A stretch of DNA of 64,000 nucleotides from Microbacterium sp. T32. Lineage in GTDB: Bacteria; Actinomycetota; Actinomycetes; Actinomycetales; Microbacteriaceae. The notes under the pieces were generated by a model, which saw nothing but the letters and a program-made list of their open reading frames with translations, did not search any database and had not been told where the DNA came from. The stretch is from contig NZ_LQQP01000002.1 of assembly GCF_001619615.1 (NCBI RefSeq), forward strand, positions 162,599 to 226,598, read 5' to 3'. Positions 9,937-20,072 of the stretch are shown piece after piece (position 1 is the stretch's first letter; the number at the start of each line of letters is the position of its first letter). Position numbers and translations under genes: made by a program.

Positions 9937-10616
9937 CCCGCGTTCTGATCGTCGAGGACGAGCCCGATCTCGCTGACCCGCTCGCCTACCTGCTGCGACG
10001 GGAGGGGTACGAGGTCGAGATCGCCGAGGACGGCGCGCTCGCCCTGGCGGCGTTCCGGGAGCGCGGAGCGGACATCCTGCTGCTCGACCTCATGCTCCCC
10101 GGGATGCCGGGCACCGAGGTGTGCCGCCAGCTGCGGCTGACGTCGCAGGTGCCGATCATCATGCTGACCGCCAAGGATTCCGAGGTCGACATCGTGGTGG
10201 GTCTCGAGCTGGGCGCCGACGACTACGTCACGAAGCCCTACTCGACGCGCGAGCTCCTGGCCCGGATGCGCGCAGTTCTGCGCCGTCGGAGCCCCGAGGA
10301 GTCCGACATCGACGAGCGGATCCTCAGCGGCGGCCGCGTGACCCTCGACATCGACCGCCACACCGTGTCGGTGGACGGCGCCGAGATCAACATGCCCCTC
10401 AAGGAGTTCGAGCTCCTCGAGGTGCTGATGCGCAACGCCGGTCGCGTGCTCACGCGCGGTCAGCTGATCGACCGGGTGTGGGGGGCCGACTACTTCGGCG
10501 ACACCAAGACGCTCGACGTCCACATCAAGCGCATCCGGTCGCGCATCGAGCAGAGCCCGAGCGAACCGTCCATGCTCGTGACGGTGCGCGGCCTGGGCTA
10601 CCGCTTCGAGGCCTGA
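9933..10616 (+). CDS. regX3: Phosphate response regulator RegX3
   Basis: A 227-residue OmpR-family regulator. The receiver domain (1-115) has the acidic pair at 9-10, phosphoacceptor Asp52 (LLLDLMLPGMPG) and Lys in VTKPYSTREL. The DNA-binding winged helix (about 130-225) has MPLKEFELLEVL and TKTLDVHIKRIRSRI. The start codon overlaps the senX3 stop by 4 bases. It is predicted to activate pst, phoA-like and related genes on phosphate limitation (family knowledge). Confidence 0.94.
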   Translation: MTRVLIVEDEPDLADPLAYLLRREGYEVEIAEDGALALAAFRERGADILLLDLMLPGMPGTEVCRQLRLTSQVPIIMLTAKDSEVDIVVGLELGADDYVTKPYSTRELLARMRAVLRRRSPEESDIDERILSGGRVTLDIDRHTVSVDGAEINMPLKEFELLEVLMRNAGRVLTRGQLIDRVWGADYFGDTKTLDVHIKRIRSRIEQSPSEPSMLVTVRGLGYRFEA

Positions 10617-10628
10617 CCGCGGGAACGA

Positions 10629-10662
10629 CGAAGGCGCCGACGGAGAACCGTCGGCGCCTTCG
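10629..10662. terminator. Hairpin terminator between regX3 and the lipoprotein gene
   Basis: 15-base perfect inverted repeat (CGAAGGCGCCGACGG) around the tetraloop AGAA, between the convergent regX3 and lpqE-like genes; probably bidirectional. Confidence 0.75.
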
Positions 10663-10683
10663 CGTTGCCAGGGCGGGCGGAGA

Positions 10684-11232
10684 TCAGGAGGACGGCGTCG
10701 GCGACGGGGTGGCCGCGGGCGTCGCCGGGATCAGCGTCGTCGTCGGCGTGGGTGTCGGCGCGAGCGGCGCGAGGTACTCGAGCGCGCCGTCGAGGACGGG
10801 GACCTGGACCAGCGCGCCCTCGGCGTCACCGGACTGGAAGTAGACCGGGACGGTGGAACCCGGGGCGCCCTCGAACCCTTCCAGGGCGAGGGGCTTCACC
10901 TTGTTGGCGAGGTCGCCGAGGCTCACGGTCGAACTGGCGGGGACGTTGACCGACGCGCGGACCGTGCTGCCGCCCTCGCCGACCTCGAGGCGCAGGGTCT
11001 GCGACTGGTTGGTGTCGTTGACGATCGCGGCGACGAAGTTGCCGGCCGTGCCCTCCTCGTCGGCCACGATGAGGGCGTTGCGCACCTGCAGCGGGCCGGA
11101 TTCGGGCACGTTGACCCCGTCGGAGGCGGAGTACTCGATCGTGGTCGCCTGGGGAGCGATGAGGTTGCAGCCGGTCGTTCCCAGAACGACGGCGGCACCA
11201 ACGGCCAGGGACGCGAACAGGCGCGTTTTCAC
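10684..11232 (-). CDS. LpqE-like lipoprotein
   Basis: A 182-residue exported lipoprotein. Signal peptide (VKTRLFASLAVGAAVVLG) is followed by lipobox GTTGC with the lipidated Cys at about residue 22. The mature part has a beta-rich domain (IEYSASDGVNVPESGPLQ, RNALIVADEEGTAGNF) and ends in a low-complexity Pro/Thr/Ser tail (about residues 155-182). The GTG at 11232 is preceded by GGGAGG at optimal distance. The gene is divergent from carD, the same arrangement as lpqE-carD of Mycobacterium. Function unknown. Confidence 0.8.
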   Translation of the reverse strand: MKTRLFASLAVGAAVVLGTTGCNLIAPQATTIEYSASDGVNVPESGPLQVRNALIVADEEGTAGNFVAAIVNDTNQSQTLRLEVGEGGSTVRASVNVPASSTVSLGDLANKVKPLALEGFEGAPGSTVPVYFQSGDAEGALVQVPVLDGALEYLAPLAPTPTPTTTLIPATPAATPSPTPSS

Positions 11233-11382
11233 GGATCCTCCCGGAACGACAGACGGCATCCTGATCATCCTACGGGGTTGCCGACCCGCGCCCGGTCCGG
11301 GCACCGCCCTCGCGGGCGCCCTACGCGCGGGAACGACAGCTGCCGGGGAGGGGGCGGAACCTTAGCGCATGGGGGCCTGTGG

Positions 11383-11405
11383 TATCCTGGATGTTGCCGA
11401 AAGGA
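11383..11405 (+). promoter_or_regulatory. Probable carD promoter -10 and ribosome site
   Basis: TATCCT at 11383-11388 resembles a sigma-A -10 element, and AAAGGA at 11400-11405 is a ribosome site 10 bases before the carD ATG. I see no convincing -35 element. Confidence 0.4.
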
Positions 11406-11414
11406 CATAACTCC

Positions 11415-11897
11415 ATGCTTTTTGAGGTTGGCGAGACCGTCGTTTACCCGCACCATGGCGCGGCCACGATCATCGAGGTCAAAGAACGCGTCATCAAGGG
11501 CGAGACGAAGAAGTACCTGAAGCTCAACGTCACGCAGGGCGACCTGGTCATCGAGGTCCCCGCCGAGAACGTCGACCTCGTCGGCGTCCGCGACGTGATC
11601 GGCAAAGAGGGTCTCGACCGCGTCTTCGAGGTGCTCCGTGCGCCCTTCACCGAGGAGCCGACCAACTGGTCGCGCCGCTACAAGGCGAACCTCGAGAAGC
11701 TCGCTTCGGGTGACGTCATCAAGGTGAGCGAGGTCGTCCGCGACCTGTGGCGCCGCGATCAGGACCGCGGCCTGTCCGCCGGCGAGAAGCGCATGCTGGC
11801 CAAGGCCCGTCAGATCCTCGTGTCCGAGCTCGCTCTGGCCGAGAAGACCGACGAAGACCGCGCGAGCGTCGTGCTCGACGAGGTCCTCGCGTCCTGA
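11415..11897 (+). CDS. carD: CarD-family RNA polymerase-binding transcription regulator
   Basis: A 160-residue protein that binds the RNA polymerase beta subunit and stabilises open complexes at rRNA and other promoters. The N-terminal Tudor-like RID domain (about 1-55, [17 protein letters not shown]) is followed by a helical DNA-contacting domain with the conserved Trp ([13 protein letters not shown], about residue 85). Length is typical of actinobacterial CarD. It leads the run carD, ispDF, cysS, rlmB, as in Mycobacterium. Confidence 0.95.
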   Translation: MLFEVGETVVYPHHGAATIIEVKERVIKGETKKYLKLNVTQGDLVIEVPAENVDLVGVRDVIGKEGLDRVFEVLRAPFTEEPTNWSRRYKANLEKLASGDVIKVSEVVRDLWRRDQDRGLSAGEKRMLAKARQILVSELALAEKTDEDRASVVLDEVLAS

Positions 11898-11940
11898 CGT
11901 CGGTCGCGGTTCGTCCGCGCGTCCGCGCTAGCGTGGTCGG

Positions 11941-13140
11941 GTGATTCCCGCACCCGTCCCGCGTCTGGCCGTCATCGTCGTGGCCGCCGGTTCCGGCACC
12001 CGCCTCAACGGGGGTGCGCCGAAGGCCTTCGTCGGCCTCGACAAGCACACGATTCTGCGTCACGCGTTGCGCGGTGTCTTCGCCGCGCCACGCGCCCAGG
12101 TGGTGATCGTCGTGCCCGCGGGCTTCGAGGGAGCCGCGCTCACCGACGTCCGCGAGGTCGCCGGTGACCGGATCGACCTCGTCTCCGTCGTGGCCGGGGG
12201 AGCGACGCGTCAGTCGTCCGTCGCCGCCGGGCTGGCGGCGCTGTGGGCCGACATCGACACGGTCCTCGTCCACGACGCCGCGCGCGCGCTCACGCCGGTT
12301 GCGGTGTTCGAGCGTGTCGTCGCCGCTCTCGACGACGGTGCGCTCGCGGTCATCCCGGCCGTCCCGGTTGTGGACACCATCAAGCGTGTGGATGCCGCGG
12401 GGGCGATCGTCGCGGCCGTCGACCGGTCCGAGCTCGCCGCCGCACAGACCCCGCAGGGCTTCCGCCGCGGCATCCTCGAGGAGGCGTCGCGCGCCGCGGA
12501 CGCCGACCACACCGACGACGCGGCGCTCGTCGCGGCTGCCGGTCACCCCGTGATCACGGTCGCCGGGGACGCGGCATCCTTCAAGATCACCACCGGCCCC
12601 GACCTCGACCGCGCGCGAGCGCTGATCGCGGAGGCCGCGCCTCGCGCCGTGCGGCATGACGGTCCCGCCGCTCCCCGCGTGGGCATCGGCACCGACGTAC
12701 ACGCCTTCGGCGGCGACGGCGCGTTGTGGCTCGCGGGCCTGGAGTGGCCGGGGGAGCAGGCGCTCTCCGGGCACTCAGACGGCGACGCCGTCGCGCACGC
12801 CATCGTCGACGCCCTCCTGGCGGCGGCCGGACTCGGCGACATCGGCACGCACTTCGGCACCGACCGGCCCGAGTTCGCGGGCGCGCACGCCGAGGCGTTC
12901 CTCGCCCACACCCGGAATCTGCTCGGCGCCGCGGGCTGGCGCATCGGCAACGTCTCCGTGCAGGTGCAGGCGAACCGGCCGCGGTTCGCCGGGCGGCGGG
13001 AGGAGGCCGAGCGCGTGCTGTCGGCCGCGCTCGGGGGCGCACCCGTGTCGGTGAGCGCGACCACGACGGACGGCCTCGGCTTCACCGGCCGCACCGAGGG
13101 CGTGGCAGCGTTCGCGACCGCGCTGGTCGTTCCGGCCTAG
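11941..13140 (+). CDS. ispDF: Bifunctional IspD/IspF isoprenoid (MEP pathway) enzyme
   Basis: Two enzymes of the MEP pathway in one 399-residue chain. Residues about 8-230 are the cytidylyltransferase IspD ([35 protein letters not shown]). Residues about 240-399 are the cyclase IspF ([23 protein letters not shown] with metal-binding Asp/His, [18 protein letters not shown]). The linker is about 10 residues. Fused IspDF is known in several bacteria; many Actinobacteria keep the genes separate. A GTG start at 11941 is used. IspE lies elsewhere. Confidence 0.95.
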   Translation: MIPAPVPRLAVIVVAAGSGTRLNGGAPKAFVGLDKHTILRHALRGVFAAPRAQVVIVVPAGFEGAALTDVREVAGDRIDLVSVVAGGATRQSSVAAGLAALWADIDTVLVHDAARALTPVAVFERVVAALDDGALAVIPAVPVVDTIKRVDAAGAIVAAVDRSELAAAQTPQGFRRGILEEASRAADADHTDDAALVAAAGHPVITVAGDAASFKITTGPDLDRARALIAEAAPRAVRHDGPAAPRVGIGTDVHAFGGDGALWLAGLEWPGEQALSGHSDGDAVAHAIVDALLAAAGLGDIGTHFGTDRPEFAGAHAEAFLAHTRNLLGAAGWRIGNVSVQVQANRPRFAGRREEAERVLSAALGGAPVSVSATTTDGLGFTGRTEGVAAFATALVVPA

Positions 13141-13597
13141 ATCTCGCGCGTCATGAACGTCGACAGTGGATCCGGGCGGTACGACCCGAACGGCGGGCAC
13201 TCGACGAACCCCTCGCTCGCGTAGAGACCGCGCGCGGCCGCGAAATCGTCGCCGCTCCCCGTCTCGAGCCACAGGGTCCGGATGCCACGCTCCCGCGCCT
13301 CCGCCATGATGTGCCGGAGGATCGCGCGTCCGATCCCCTGGCCGAGGAACCGTTCGGCGACACGCATCGATTTCAGTTCGCCCGCGTCGTCGCCGAACGG
13401 GGCGAGCGCGCCGATGCCGGCGAGCTCGCCGTCGACGCGCGCGGACCACAGGGACGCCCCGTTGTCGACCAGCGCATCGGCGTCGAGCGCGTGGCAGCTC
13501 TCGGCCGGCGTGTTGGCCAGCATCCCGGAGACGTGGGCCGTCACGAGGGCCCGGGGTCGGGAACGCTGACGTCGTCCCGTGCGATGTCCAGGGGCAT
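13137..13597 (-). pseudogene. GNAT acetyltransferase with an apparent -1 frameshift near its N-terminus
   Basis: The main frame encodes an intact GNAT core: ELKSMRVAERFLGQGIGRAIL (acetyl-CoA loop), HIMAEARERGIRTLWLETGS and [24 protein letters not shown] normal start, ATG at 13597 (MPLDIARDDVSVPDP), lies in another frame, and that frame hits a TGA after 18 codons. Adding one C in the C/G-run at about 13549-13556 joins the parts as ..DP-RALVTAHVSGML.., which is what family members look like. So the gene is frameshifted or the base is a sequencing error. A GTG within RALVTAH could give a shortened protein of about 140 residues. It sits convergent to ispDF, overlapping its stop. Confidence 0.6.
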
Positions 13598-13665
13598 TCT
13601 GCGACCCTAGCGCCGGCATGTTTCGTGCACGGGTCGCCGTCAGGGGCGGCCGGTAGGCTTGTGCG

Positions 13666-15053
<1,388 letters not shown>

Positions 15054-15057
<4 letters not shown>

Positions 15058-16052
15058 CCAAGCCTGGACGGCCCGGGGCGCGCAAGCCCGGCAAGAAGAA
15101 GGGCCCGCTCAAGGGCACCGGCGGTCACTCCCGCAAGGCCCTCGAGGGCAAGGGCCCCACGCCCAAGGCGGAGGACCGCAGCTGGCACGTCGCCGGCAAG
15201 CGCAAGGCGGCGCAGGAGCGTTACGCCGCCGCCGGCGGCAAGGGCAAGCCCGGCGTCCGCCCGGTCGGCTCGTCGCAGGGCCGTGCCCGCGCCAAGCAGA
15301 CCGACGACACCGAGACGGTCACCGGCCGCAACTCGGTGCTCGAGGCCCTGCGCGCCAAGATCCCCGCCACCGCGTTCTACATCGCGCAGCGCGTCGAGAT
15401 GGACGACCGCGTCAAGGAGATGCTCTCGATCGCCACGCACCGTGGCATCCCGGTGCTCGAGGTGACCCGTCCCGAGCTCGACCGCATGGCCGGTTTCGAC
15501 GGCGTGCACCAGGGCGTCGCCCTCAAGGTGCCGCCGTACGAGTACGCGCACCCGCAGGACATGCTGGAGGAGATCATCGACCGCGGCGAGCTGCCGCTGC
15601 TCGTGGCCCTCGACGGCGTGACCGACCCGCGCAACCTCGGCGCCATCATCCGATCGACCGCCGCGTTCGGCGGGCAGGGTCTCGTGCTCCCGCAGCGCCG
15701 GTCGGCGAGCGTGAACTCTGCCGCGTGGAAGACCAGCGCCGGTGCCGCCGCGCGCGTTCCCGTGGCGCTCGCGGCGAACCTCACCGCGACGCTCAAGGAG
15801 TTCAAGAAGCAGGGCGTCTTCATCCTCGGCCTCGCCGGTGACGGCGACGTCGCGCTGCCCGACCTGCAGCTCGCCGATCGCCCCGTCGTGATCGTCGTGG
15901 GCTCCGAGGGCAAGGGTCTGTCGCGCCTGGTGACCGAGACGTGCGACCAGGTCGTGTCCATCCCGATCTCGACCGCGGCCGAGTCGCTCAACGCCGGGAT
16001 CGCGGCATCCGTCGCCCTGTACCAGGTGTCGACGCTCCGCAACGCCGGCTGA
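15054..16052 (+). CDS. rlmB: 23S rRNA (guanosine-2'-O-)-methyltransferase RlmB
   Basis: SpoU-family 2'-O-methyltransferase, 332 residues. The first ~75 residues are a basic Gly/Lys-rich extension ([18 protein letters not shown]) typical of actinobacterial members. The substrate-binding domain begins [14 protein letters not shown] (about 90). The knotted SPOUT domain shows motif 1 ([16 protein letters not shown]), motif 2 ([12 protein letters not shown]) and motif 3 ([19 protein letters not shown]). Translationally coupled to cysS through ATGA. RlmB is the family assignment; the exact rRNA site is not tested here. Confidence 0.92.
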
Positions 16053-16056
16053 TCCC

Positions 16057-17061
16057 TCAGCCGCGCTGCATCCGCTGCAGCGCGGCGAGGGCGGGCTCGA
16101 GGTCGCCGCGCTCGATGGCGTGGCCCACCTCGACGATCGCTTCGTTGACGGGGGTCGGGATGCCGAGCCTCCGGCCCGCGGCCACGACCGCGCCGTTGAT
16201 GTCGTCGACCTCGCTGTGGCGGCCCTTGCGCCAGTCCTGGAGGACGGTCGTCGTGGCGCCCGGAACCGTGAACCGCTCGTAGAGGGCGTCGAGCATGGTC
16301 TCGACGACGTCGGGTGAGCTCGCGATCGACTCCGGGGTGAGACCGAAGATCGGCAGCACGCGGTGCTCGCCCGCGACGCGGAGCGCCTCGCGGCCCGCGT
16401 CGAGCATGAGCTCCCGCATGCCGGGGACGCGGATCGCGTCGACCATCGGCAGGCCGAGCGCGGCGGTGGGCACGAGGACCGACGCGTTGCTGACGAGCTT
16501 CATCCACTTGGCGGAGGCGATGTCGTCGACCCGGGCGACCTCGCCCGAGTGCGACAGGACGTCGGCCACGTCGTTCCCGCGGGGGGCCGTGGCATCCACG
16601 GCGAACCAGGACCGCTCCGGATCGACGTGGCGGTGTACGACACCGGGGTCGGTCATGGTGGAGGAGATCTCGATCACGGCGCCGACGCAGCGGTCCGCGC
16701 CCACGATGTCGGCGACCGTCTCGGTCGTCATGCCGTTCTGCACGGCCGCGATCGCCCCGTCGGGCGCGAGGTACGGCTCGATGAGAGCCGCGGCCCAGCG
16801 GGCGTCGTAGGCCTTGGTGACGAGCAGCACGAGGTCGAACGGTTCGCGCAGGGTCGCCACCTCGCACAGGTGCAGCGTGCGGGGGCGCACGTGGCGCGTG
16901 CCGGACGGCATCTCGATGCGCAGACCGTCGTGGCGGATGGCCTCCACGTGCGCCGGCCACTGTTCGATGAGGACCGGATCGAGCCCTGCGTCGAAGAGAT
17001 CGGCGCCGATCGAGGCGCCGTTCGCGCCGGCGCCGAGGACGGCGATGGACGGAGTGGACAT
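16057..17061 (-). CDS. Ketopantoate-reductase-family (ApbA/PanE-like) oxidoreductase, copy 1
   Basis: A 334-residue NAD(P)H-dependent 2-oxoacid/keto-acid reductase-like protein. The Rossmann motif is VLGAGANGASIGADL (8-22), with QNGMTTETVADIVG at about 110. The family Lys lies in SAKWMKLVSNASVLVP (about 180). It is about 30 residues longer than biosynthetic PanE and sits in a catabolic locus, so a role in substrate oxidation or reduction is more likely than pantothenate synthesis (inference). It is divergent from amidohydrolase 1 (143 bases apart). A paralogue at 20885-21925 shares long stretches (IEQWPAHVEAMR, LHLCEVATLREPFD) and the same divergent arrangement. GAAGGAG precedes the ATG. Confidence 0.82.
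   Translation of the reverse strand: MSTPSIAVLGAGANGASIGADLFDAGLDPVLIEQWPAHVEAIRHDGLRIEMPSGTRHVRPRTLHLCEVATLREPFDLVLLVTKAYDARWAAALIEPYLAPDGAIAAVQNGMTTETVADIVGADRCVGAVIEISSTMTDPGVVHRHVDPERSWFAVDATAPRGNDVADVLSHSGEVARVDDIASAKWMKLVSNASVLVPTAALGLPMVDAIRVPGMRELMLDAGREALRVAGEHRVLPIFGLTPESIASSPDVVETMLDALYERFTVPGATTTVLQDWRKGRHSEVDDINGAVVAAGRRLGIPTPVNEAIVEVGHAIERGDLEPALAALQRMQRG
16061..16085. terminator. Hairpin at the convergent rlmB / reductase ends
   Basis: CCGCGCTGCA and its exact complement around TCCGC, 9 bases after the rlmB stop and inside the last codons of the convergent ketopantoate-reductase-like gene. Plausible terminator for rlmB; no T-run. Confidence 0.5.
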
Positions 17062-17077
17062 GTCGCTCCTTCGTTGG

Positions 17078-17091
17078 AGTGTCAGCGAACG
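17078..17091 (+). promoter_or_regulatory. Locus motif AGTGTCAGCGAACG, copy 1
   Basis: In the divergent region between reductase 1 and amidohydrolase 1, 17 bases before the reductase start. It matches, with one or two differences, the motifs at 21947-21960 (minus strand) and 35745-35758. Candidate operator shared by the catabolic locus. Confidence 0.4.
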
Positions 17092-17179
17092 GGAGGGCGT
17101 CGGTGCTGGGGTTCATGAAACCAGGCTGAACGAAAACCCGACTCTTGCCACGTCCTCACGGAGAGTGTAAACCAGGAAC

Positions 17180-17187
17180 GTACATTC
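17180..17187 (+). promoter_or_regulatory. GTACATTC box upstream of amidohydrolase 1
   Basis: The same 8 bases occur upstream of amidohydrolase 2 (21981-21988). TACATT fits a -10 hexamer, 18 bases before the start codon; no clear -35 partner is visible here. Confidence 0.35.
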
Positions 17188-17204
17188 TCAATGGGGAGAA
17201 AGCC

Positions 17205-18671
17205 ATGACAGAATCCACACCCGTCGCCGACCAGTTCTCGTCGGAGCGCCCGTTCGTCTTCCGCAACGCCACGGTCATCACCATGGACCAGCAGGGCGTT
17301 CTGGAGGATGCCGATGTCCTCGTGATCGGCCGCGACATCGCCGCGGTCGGCCACCGTCTCGAGGTGCCCGAGGGCACGCTCGAGATCGACGCCTCGGGGG
17401 GCATCGTCACCCCCGGCTTCGTCGACACGCACCGCCACATGTGGCAGTCCGCGCTCCGCGGCTACGGCGGGGACTGGGCCCTCAGCCAGTACTTCGTCTT
17501 CTACTACCTGAACTGGGGCGAAGTCTTCCGCCCCGAGGACGTCTACGCCGGCAACCTCCTCAGCGCGCTCGAATCCGTCGACACCGGCGTGACGACCACC
17601 CTGGACTGGTCGCACGGCCTTCGCACACCCGAGTACGGCGAGGCCGCGCTTCAGGCACTGCGCGAGATCCCGGGCCGCTTCGTCCTCGGCTACGGCAACT
17701 ACCTGGGGGCCCCGTGGGAGTGGGCCAACGCCCCCGAGTTCCGCGACTTCGTCTCGAAGAACTTCTCCTCGCACGACGACATGCTGACGCTGCAGCTGGC
17801 GTTCGACGTCCCCGGCGCGTCCGACTTCCCCGAGCGCGGGGCGTTCGAGGCGGCTCGCGAACTGGGCCTGCGCGTCACGACCCACGCGGGAGTGTGGGGC
17901 GCGACGACCGACACCGCCATCACCCAGATGTACGACGCCGGATTCATGACGCCCGAGATCACGTACGTGCACTCCGCGTCCCTCAACGAGCAGAGCTACC
18001 AGAAGATCGCCGCCACCGGCGGCACCGTCTCGGTCGCCACGGAGTCGGAGCAGAGCGCCGGACAGGGATATCCCTCGACGTGGGCGATCCGCAAGCACGG
18101 CATCCCGGCATCCCTCTCGATGGACACGAGCGTGTGGTGGAGCGCCGACTTCTTCTCGGCCATGCGCGCCACCCTCAGCGCCGACCGTTCGCGCGACCAC
18201 CTCGAGGCGCACGCGCGCGGCGAGACGATCGTCGCGAACCGCCTGCGGGCCGAGGACGTGCTGCACATGGCGACCATGGGCGGGGCGCTCTCGATCGGTC
18301 TCGAGGACCGCATCGGCTCGCTCACCCCGGGCAAGCGCGCCGACATCGTGCTCATCAAGAACGACGAGTCGCCCGCGATGACCCCGATCCTCCACCCCTA
18401 CGCGCACGTCGTGTACCAGGCCGGAACGGCCGACGTGCACACGGTCGTCGTCGACGGCAAGGTCGTGAAGTACCAGGGCAAGCGCATCGGCCTGCCGCTC
18501 GCACCCGTTCGCGACAAGGTCGCCGCCTCCGTCGAGTACGTGCGGTCGAAGCTCGGTGAGAAGGCGTGGACCGAGGGCATGCACCCCGAGATCCCCGTCG
18601 ACGAGGAGATCGAGAACCCGTACCGCTACACCGACGGGGACGCGCACGTCGTCGCCCGTGCCCACGACTGA
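17205..18671 (+). CDS. Amidohydrolase-superfamily enzyme 1
   Basis: A 488-residue metal-dependent hydrolase/deaminase of the cytosine-deaminase-like branch. N-terminal composite domain (FVFRNATVITMDQQG), then the metal HxH in GFVDTHRHMWQS (His76, His78). Later ligands are in VTTHAGVWG and ITYVHSAS, with the Asp in SMDTSVWWS. The C-terminal strand domain has SLTPGKRADIVLIKND. Three related enzymes are present in this locus, and this one is the most divergent. The substrate is unknown; C-N bond hydrolysis or deamination of a small molecule is the family reaction. ATG 17205 has GGGGAGA before it. A Dabb protein follows after 9 bases. Confidence 0.85.
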   Translation: MTESTPVADQFSSERPFVFRNATVITMDQQGVLEDADVLVIGRDIAAVGHRLEVPEGTLEIDASGGIVTPGFVDTHRHMWQSALRGYGGDWALSQYFVFYYLNWGEVFRPEDVYAGNLLSALESVDTGVTTTLDWSHGLRTPEYGEAALQALREIPGRFVLGYGNYLGAPWEWANAPEFRDFVSKNFSSHDDMLTLQLAFDVPGASDFPERGAFEAARELGLRVTTHAGVWGATTDTAITQMYDAGFMTPEITYVHSASLNEQSYQKIAATGGTVSVATESEQSAGQGYPSTWAIRKHGIPASLSMDTSVWWSADFFSAMRATLSADRSRDHLEAHARGETIVANRLRAEDVLHMATMGGALSIGLEDRIGSLTPGKRADIVLIKNDESPAMTPILHPYAHVVYQAGTADVHTVVVDGKVVKYQGKRIGLPLAPVRDKVAASVEYVRSKLGEKAWTEGMHPEIPVDEEIENPYRYTDGDAHVVARAHD

Positions 18672-18680
18672 GAGGACCGC

Positions 18681-18992
18681 ATGATCCTGCACGCCGCCCT
18701 GTTCACCTGGAGACCCGAGGTCGGCCCCGAGGAGGTGGAGGCGGTGACCGCGGCGCTCGAGGAGATGGCATCCGGTCTCTCCATGCTCCGCGGGTATCGC
18801 TGCGGCGTGAACCTCCGTCTGCGTCCGAGCCCCGCCGACTACGCCGTGGTGGCGCTCGTCGCCGACGAGGAGGCGCTCGCCGCGTACCTCGACTCGCCCG
18901 CGCACGCCGCGGTGTACGAGGCGCACCTCGCGCGGATGATCGAGTCGCGCCAGGCCGTGCAGCTCGCCGTGCCGGACGGGGTGGCCCTGTGA
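18681..18992 (+). CDS. Dabb (stress-responsive alpha/beta barrel) family protein
   Basis: A 103-residue protein matching the dimeric Dabb fold: N-terminal strand MILHAALFTWRPEV, long helix VEAVTAALEEMASGL, and the C-terminal AYLDSPAHAAVYEAHL segment. Dabb proteins often accompany catabolic enzymes, sometimes as small lyases or cyclases; the role here is unknown. It is placed between amidohydrolase 1 and the alcohol dehydrogenase, with GTGA overlap to the latter, so it is part of the same operon. Confidence 0.75.
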   Translation: MILHAALFTWRPEVGPEEVEAVTAALEEMASGLSMLRGYRCGVNLRLRPSPADYAVVALVADEEALAAYLDSPAHAAVYEAHLARMIESRQAVQLAVPDGVAL

Positions 18993-20044
18993 CGCGCATG
19001 CGCGCGGCGGTGCTGTACGGTCCCGGCGACCTGCGCATCGAGAGCCGCCCCGTGCCGACTCCCGGCCCGGGCGAGGCACTCGTGCGGGTGAGCGGGTGCG
19101 GCGTGTGCGGATCGGATGCCACGGAATACTCCCGCGGCCCGGTCCTCACGCACCTGCCGGTCGTGCTCGGCCACGAGTTCACCGGCACGGTCGAGGCGGT
19201 GGGCGACGGCGTCGACCTGCCGCTCGGTGCACAGGTGGTGTGCGGAGCCGGAATCTCCTGCGGCGAGTGCAAGCCGTGTCGGGCCGGACGCACGAACCTC
19301 TGTCGGCGCTACCGGACGGCGGGGCTGCAGATCGACGGCGGGCTCGCGGAGTTCGTCCGCGTGCCCGCCGCGACGCTGCTCGACGTCACGGCGTGGGGCC
19401 TGGCATCCGACACTCTCGCCCTCGCGCAGCCCATGGCCATCGCGGTGCACGCGGTCGCGCGGAGCGGTCTGTCCGCGGGGCAGGATGCCGTCGTCCTCGG
19501 GATCGGCGGGATCGGCGCCTTCCTCACCTACGCCGCCGCGTCCGTCGGGGCGCGCGTGCTCGCGGTCGACCGGTCCGAGGCGCGCCTCGCGCTCGCCCGC
19601 GACCTGGGTGCCGAGCGCACGCTGCTCGCGGGGGAGCAATCCGTCGCGGCCGAGCTCGCGGCGTCCGGCCGCGAAGCCGACGTGCTGTTCGAGGTGAGCG
19701 GCTCCCGCGCGGGCTGGGACGAGGTGGTCGCCGCGGCGCTGCCCGGCGCGGTGCTGGTGCCCGTCGGCATCCAGCGGGAGGACGTCCCGGTGCCGCTCGG
19801 CTCTTGGACGCTGCGCGAGTACACGATCGTCGGGACCGTCGCCCACGCGATCGCGGCCGACCTGCCGCGCGCCGTCGAACTCCTCGCGGGGCGCCCGGAC
19901 TGGACCGACGTCGCCGACGAGGTGCTGCCGCTCGACGAGGTCGCGGGGGGTGCCCTGGAGCCGCTCACACGCGGGGGGTCGCGACAGATCAAGACGATCA
20001 TCGACCCGACGGCGTCACGGCGCCGTGTGGCCCGCCACTCCTGA
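18989..20044 (+). CDS. Zinc-dependent alcohol dehydrogenase (MDR family)
   Basis: A 351-residue medium-chain dehydrogenase. The catalytic zinc Cys is in GCGVCGSD, with the ligand pair in LGHEFTG. The structural zinc loop CGECKPCRAGRTNLC is complete. The NAD(P)-binding motif is GIGGIGAF (about residue 172). It belongs to the threonine/sorbitol dehydrogenase-like group; substrate unknown. The GTG at 18989 overlaps the Dabb stop by 4 bases; an ATG at 18998 is an alternative. Last gene of the amidohydrolase 1 operon; a weak hairpin (20046-20062) follows. Confidence 0.88.
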   Translation: MTRMRAAVLYGPGDLRIESRPVPTPGPGEALVRVSGCGVCGSDATEYSRGPVLTHLPVVLGHEFTGTVEAVGDGVDLPLGAQVVCGAGISCGECKPCRAGRTNLCRRYRTAGLQIDGGLAEFVRVPAATLLDVTAWGLASDTLALAQPMAIAVHAVARSGLSAGQDAVVLGIGGIGAFLTYAAASVGARVLAVDRSEARLALARDLGAERTLLAGEQSVAAELAASGREADVLFEVSGSRAGWDEVVAAALPGAVLVPVGIQREDVPVPLGSWTLREYTIVGTVAHAIAADLPRAVELLAGRPDWTDVADEVLPLDEVAGGALEPLTRGGSRQIKTIIDPTASRRRVARHS

Positions 20045-20072
20045 GGCTCCCACCCGGGGAGCACCGGTCGGG

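Noticed and set aside
16057..17061. Pantothenate biosynthesis role (panE) for the ketopantoate-reductase-like genes
   Set aside because: Two longer paralogues, each paired with an amidohydrolase in a catabolic setting, with no pan genes nearby.
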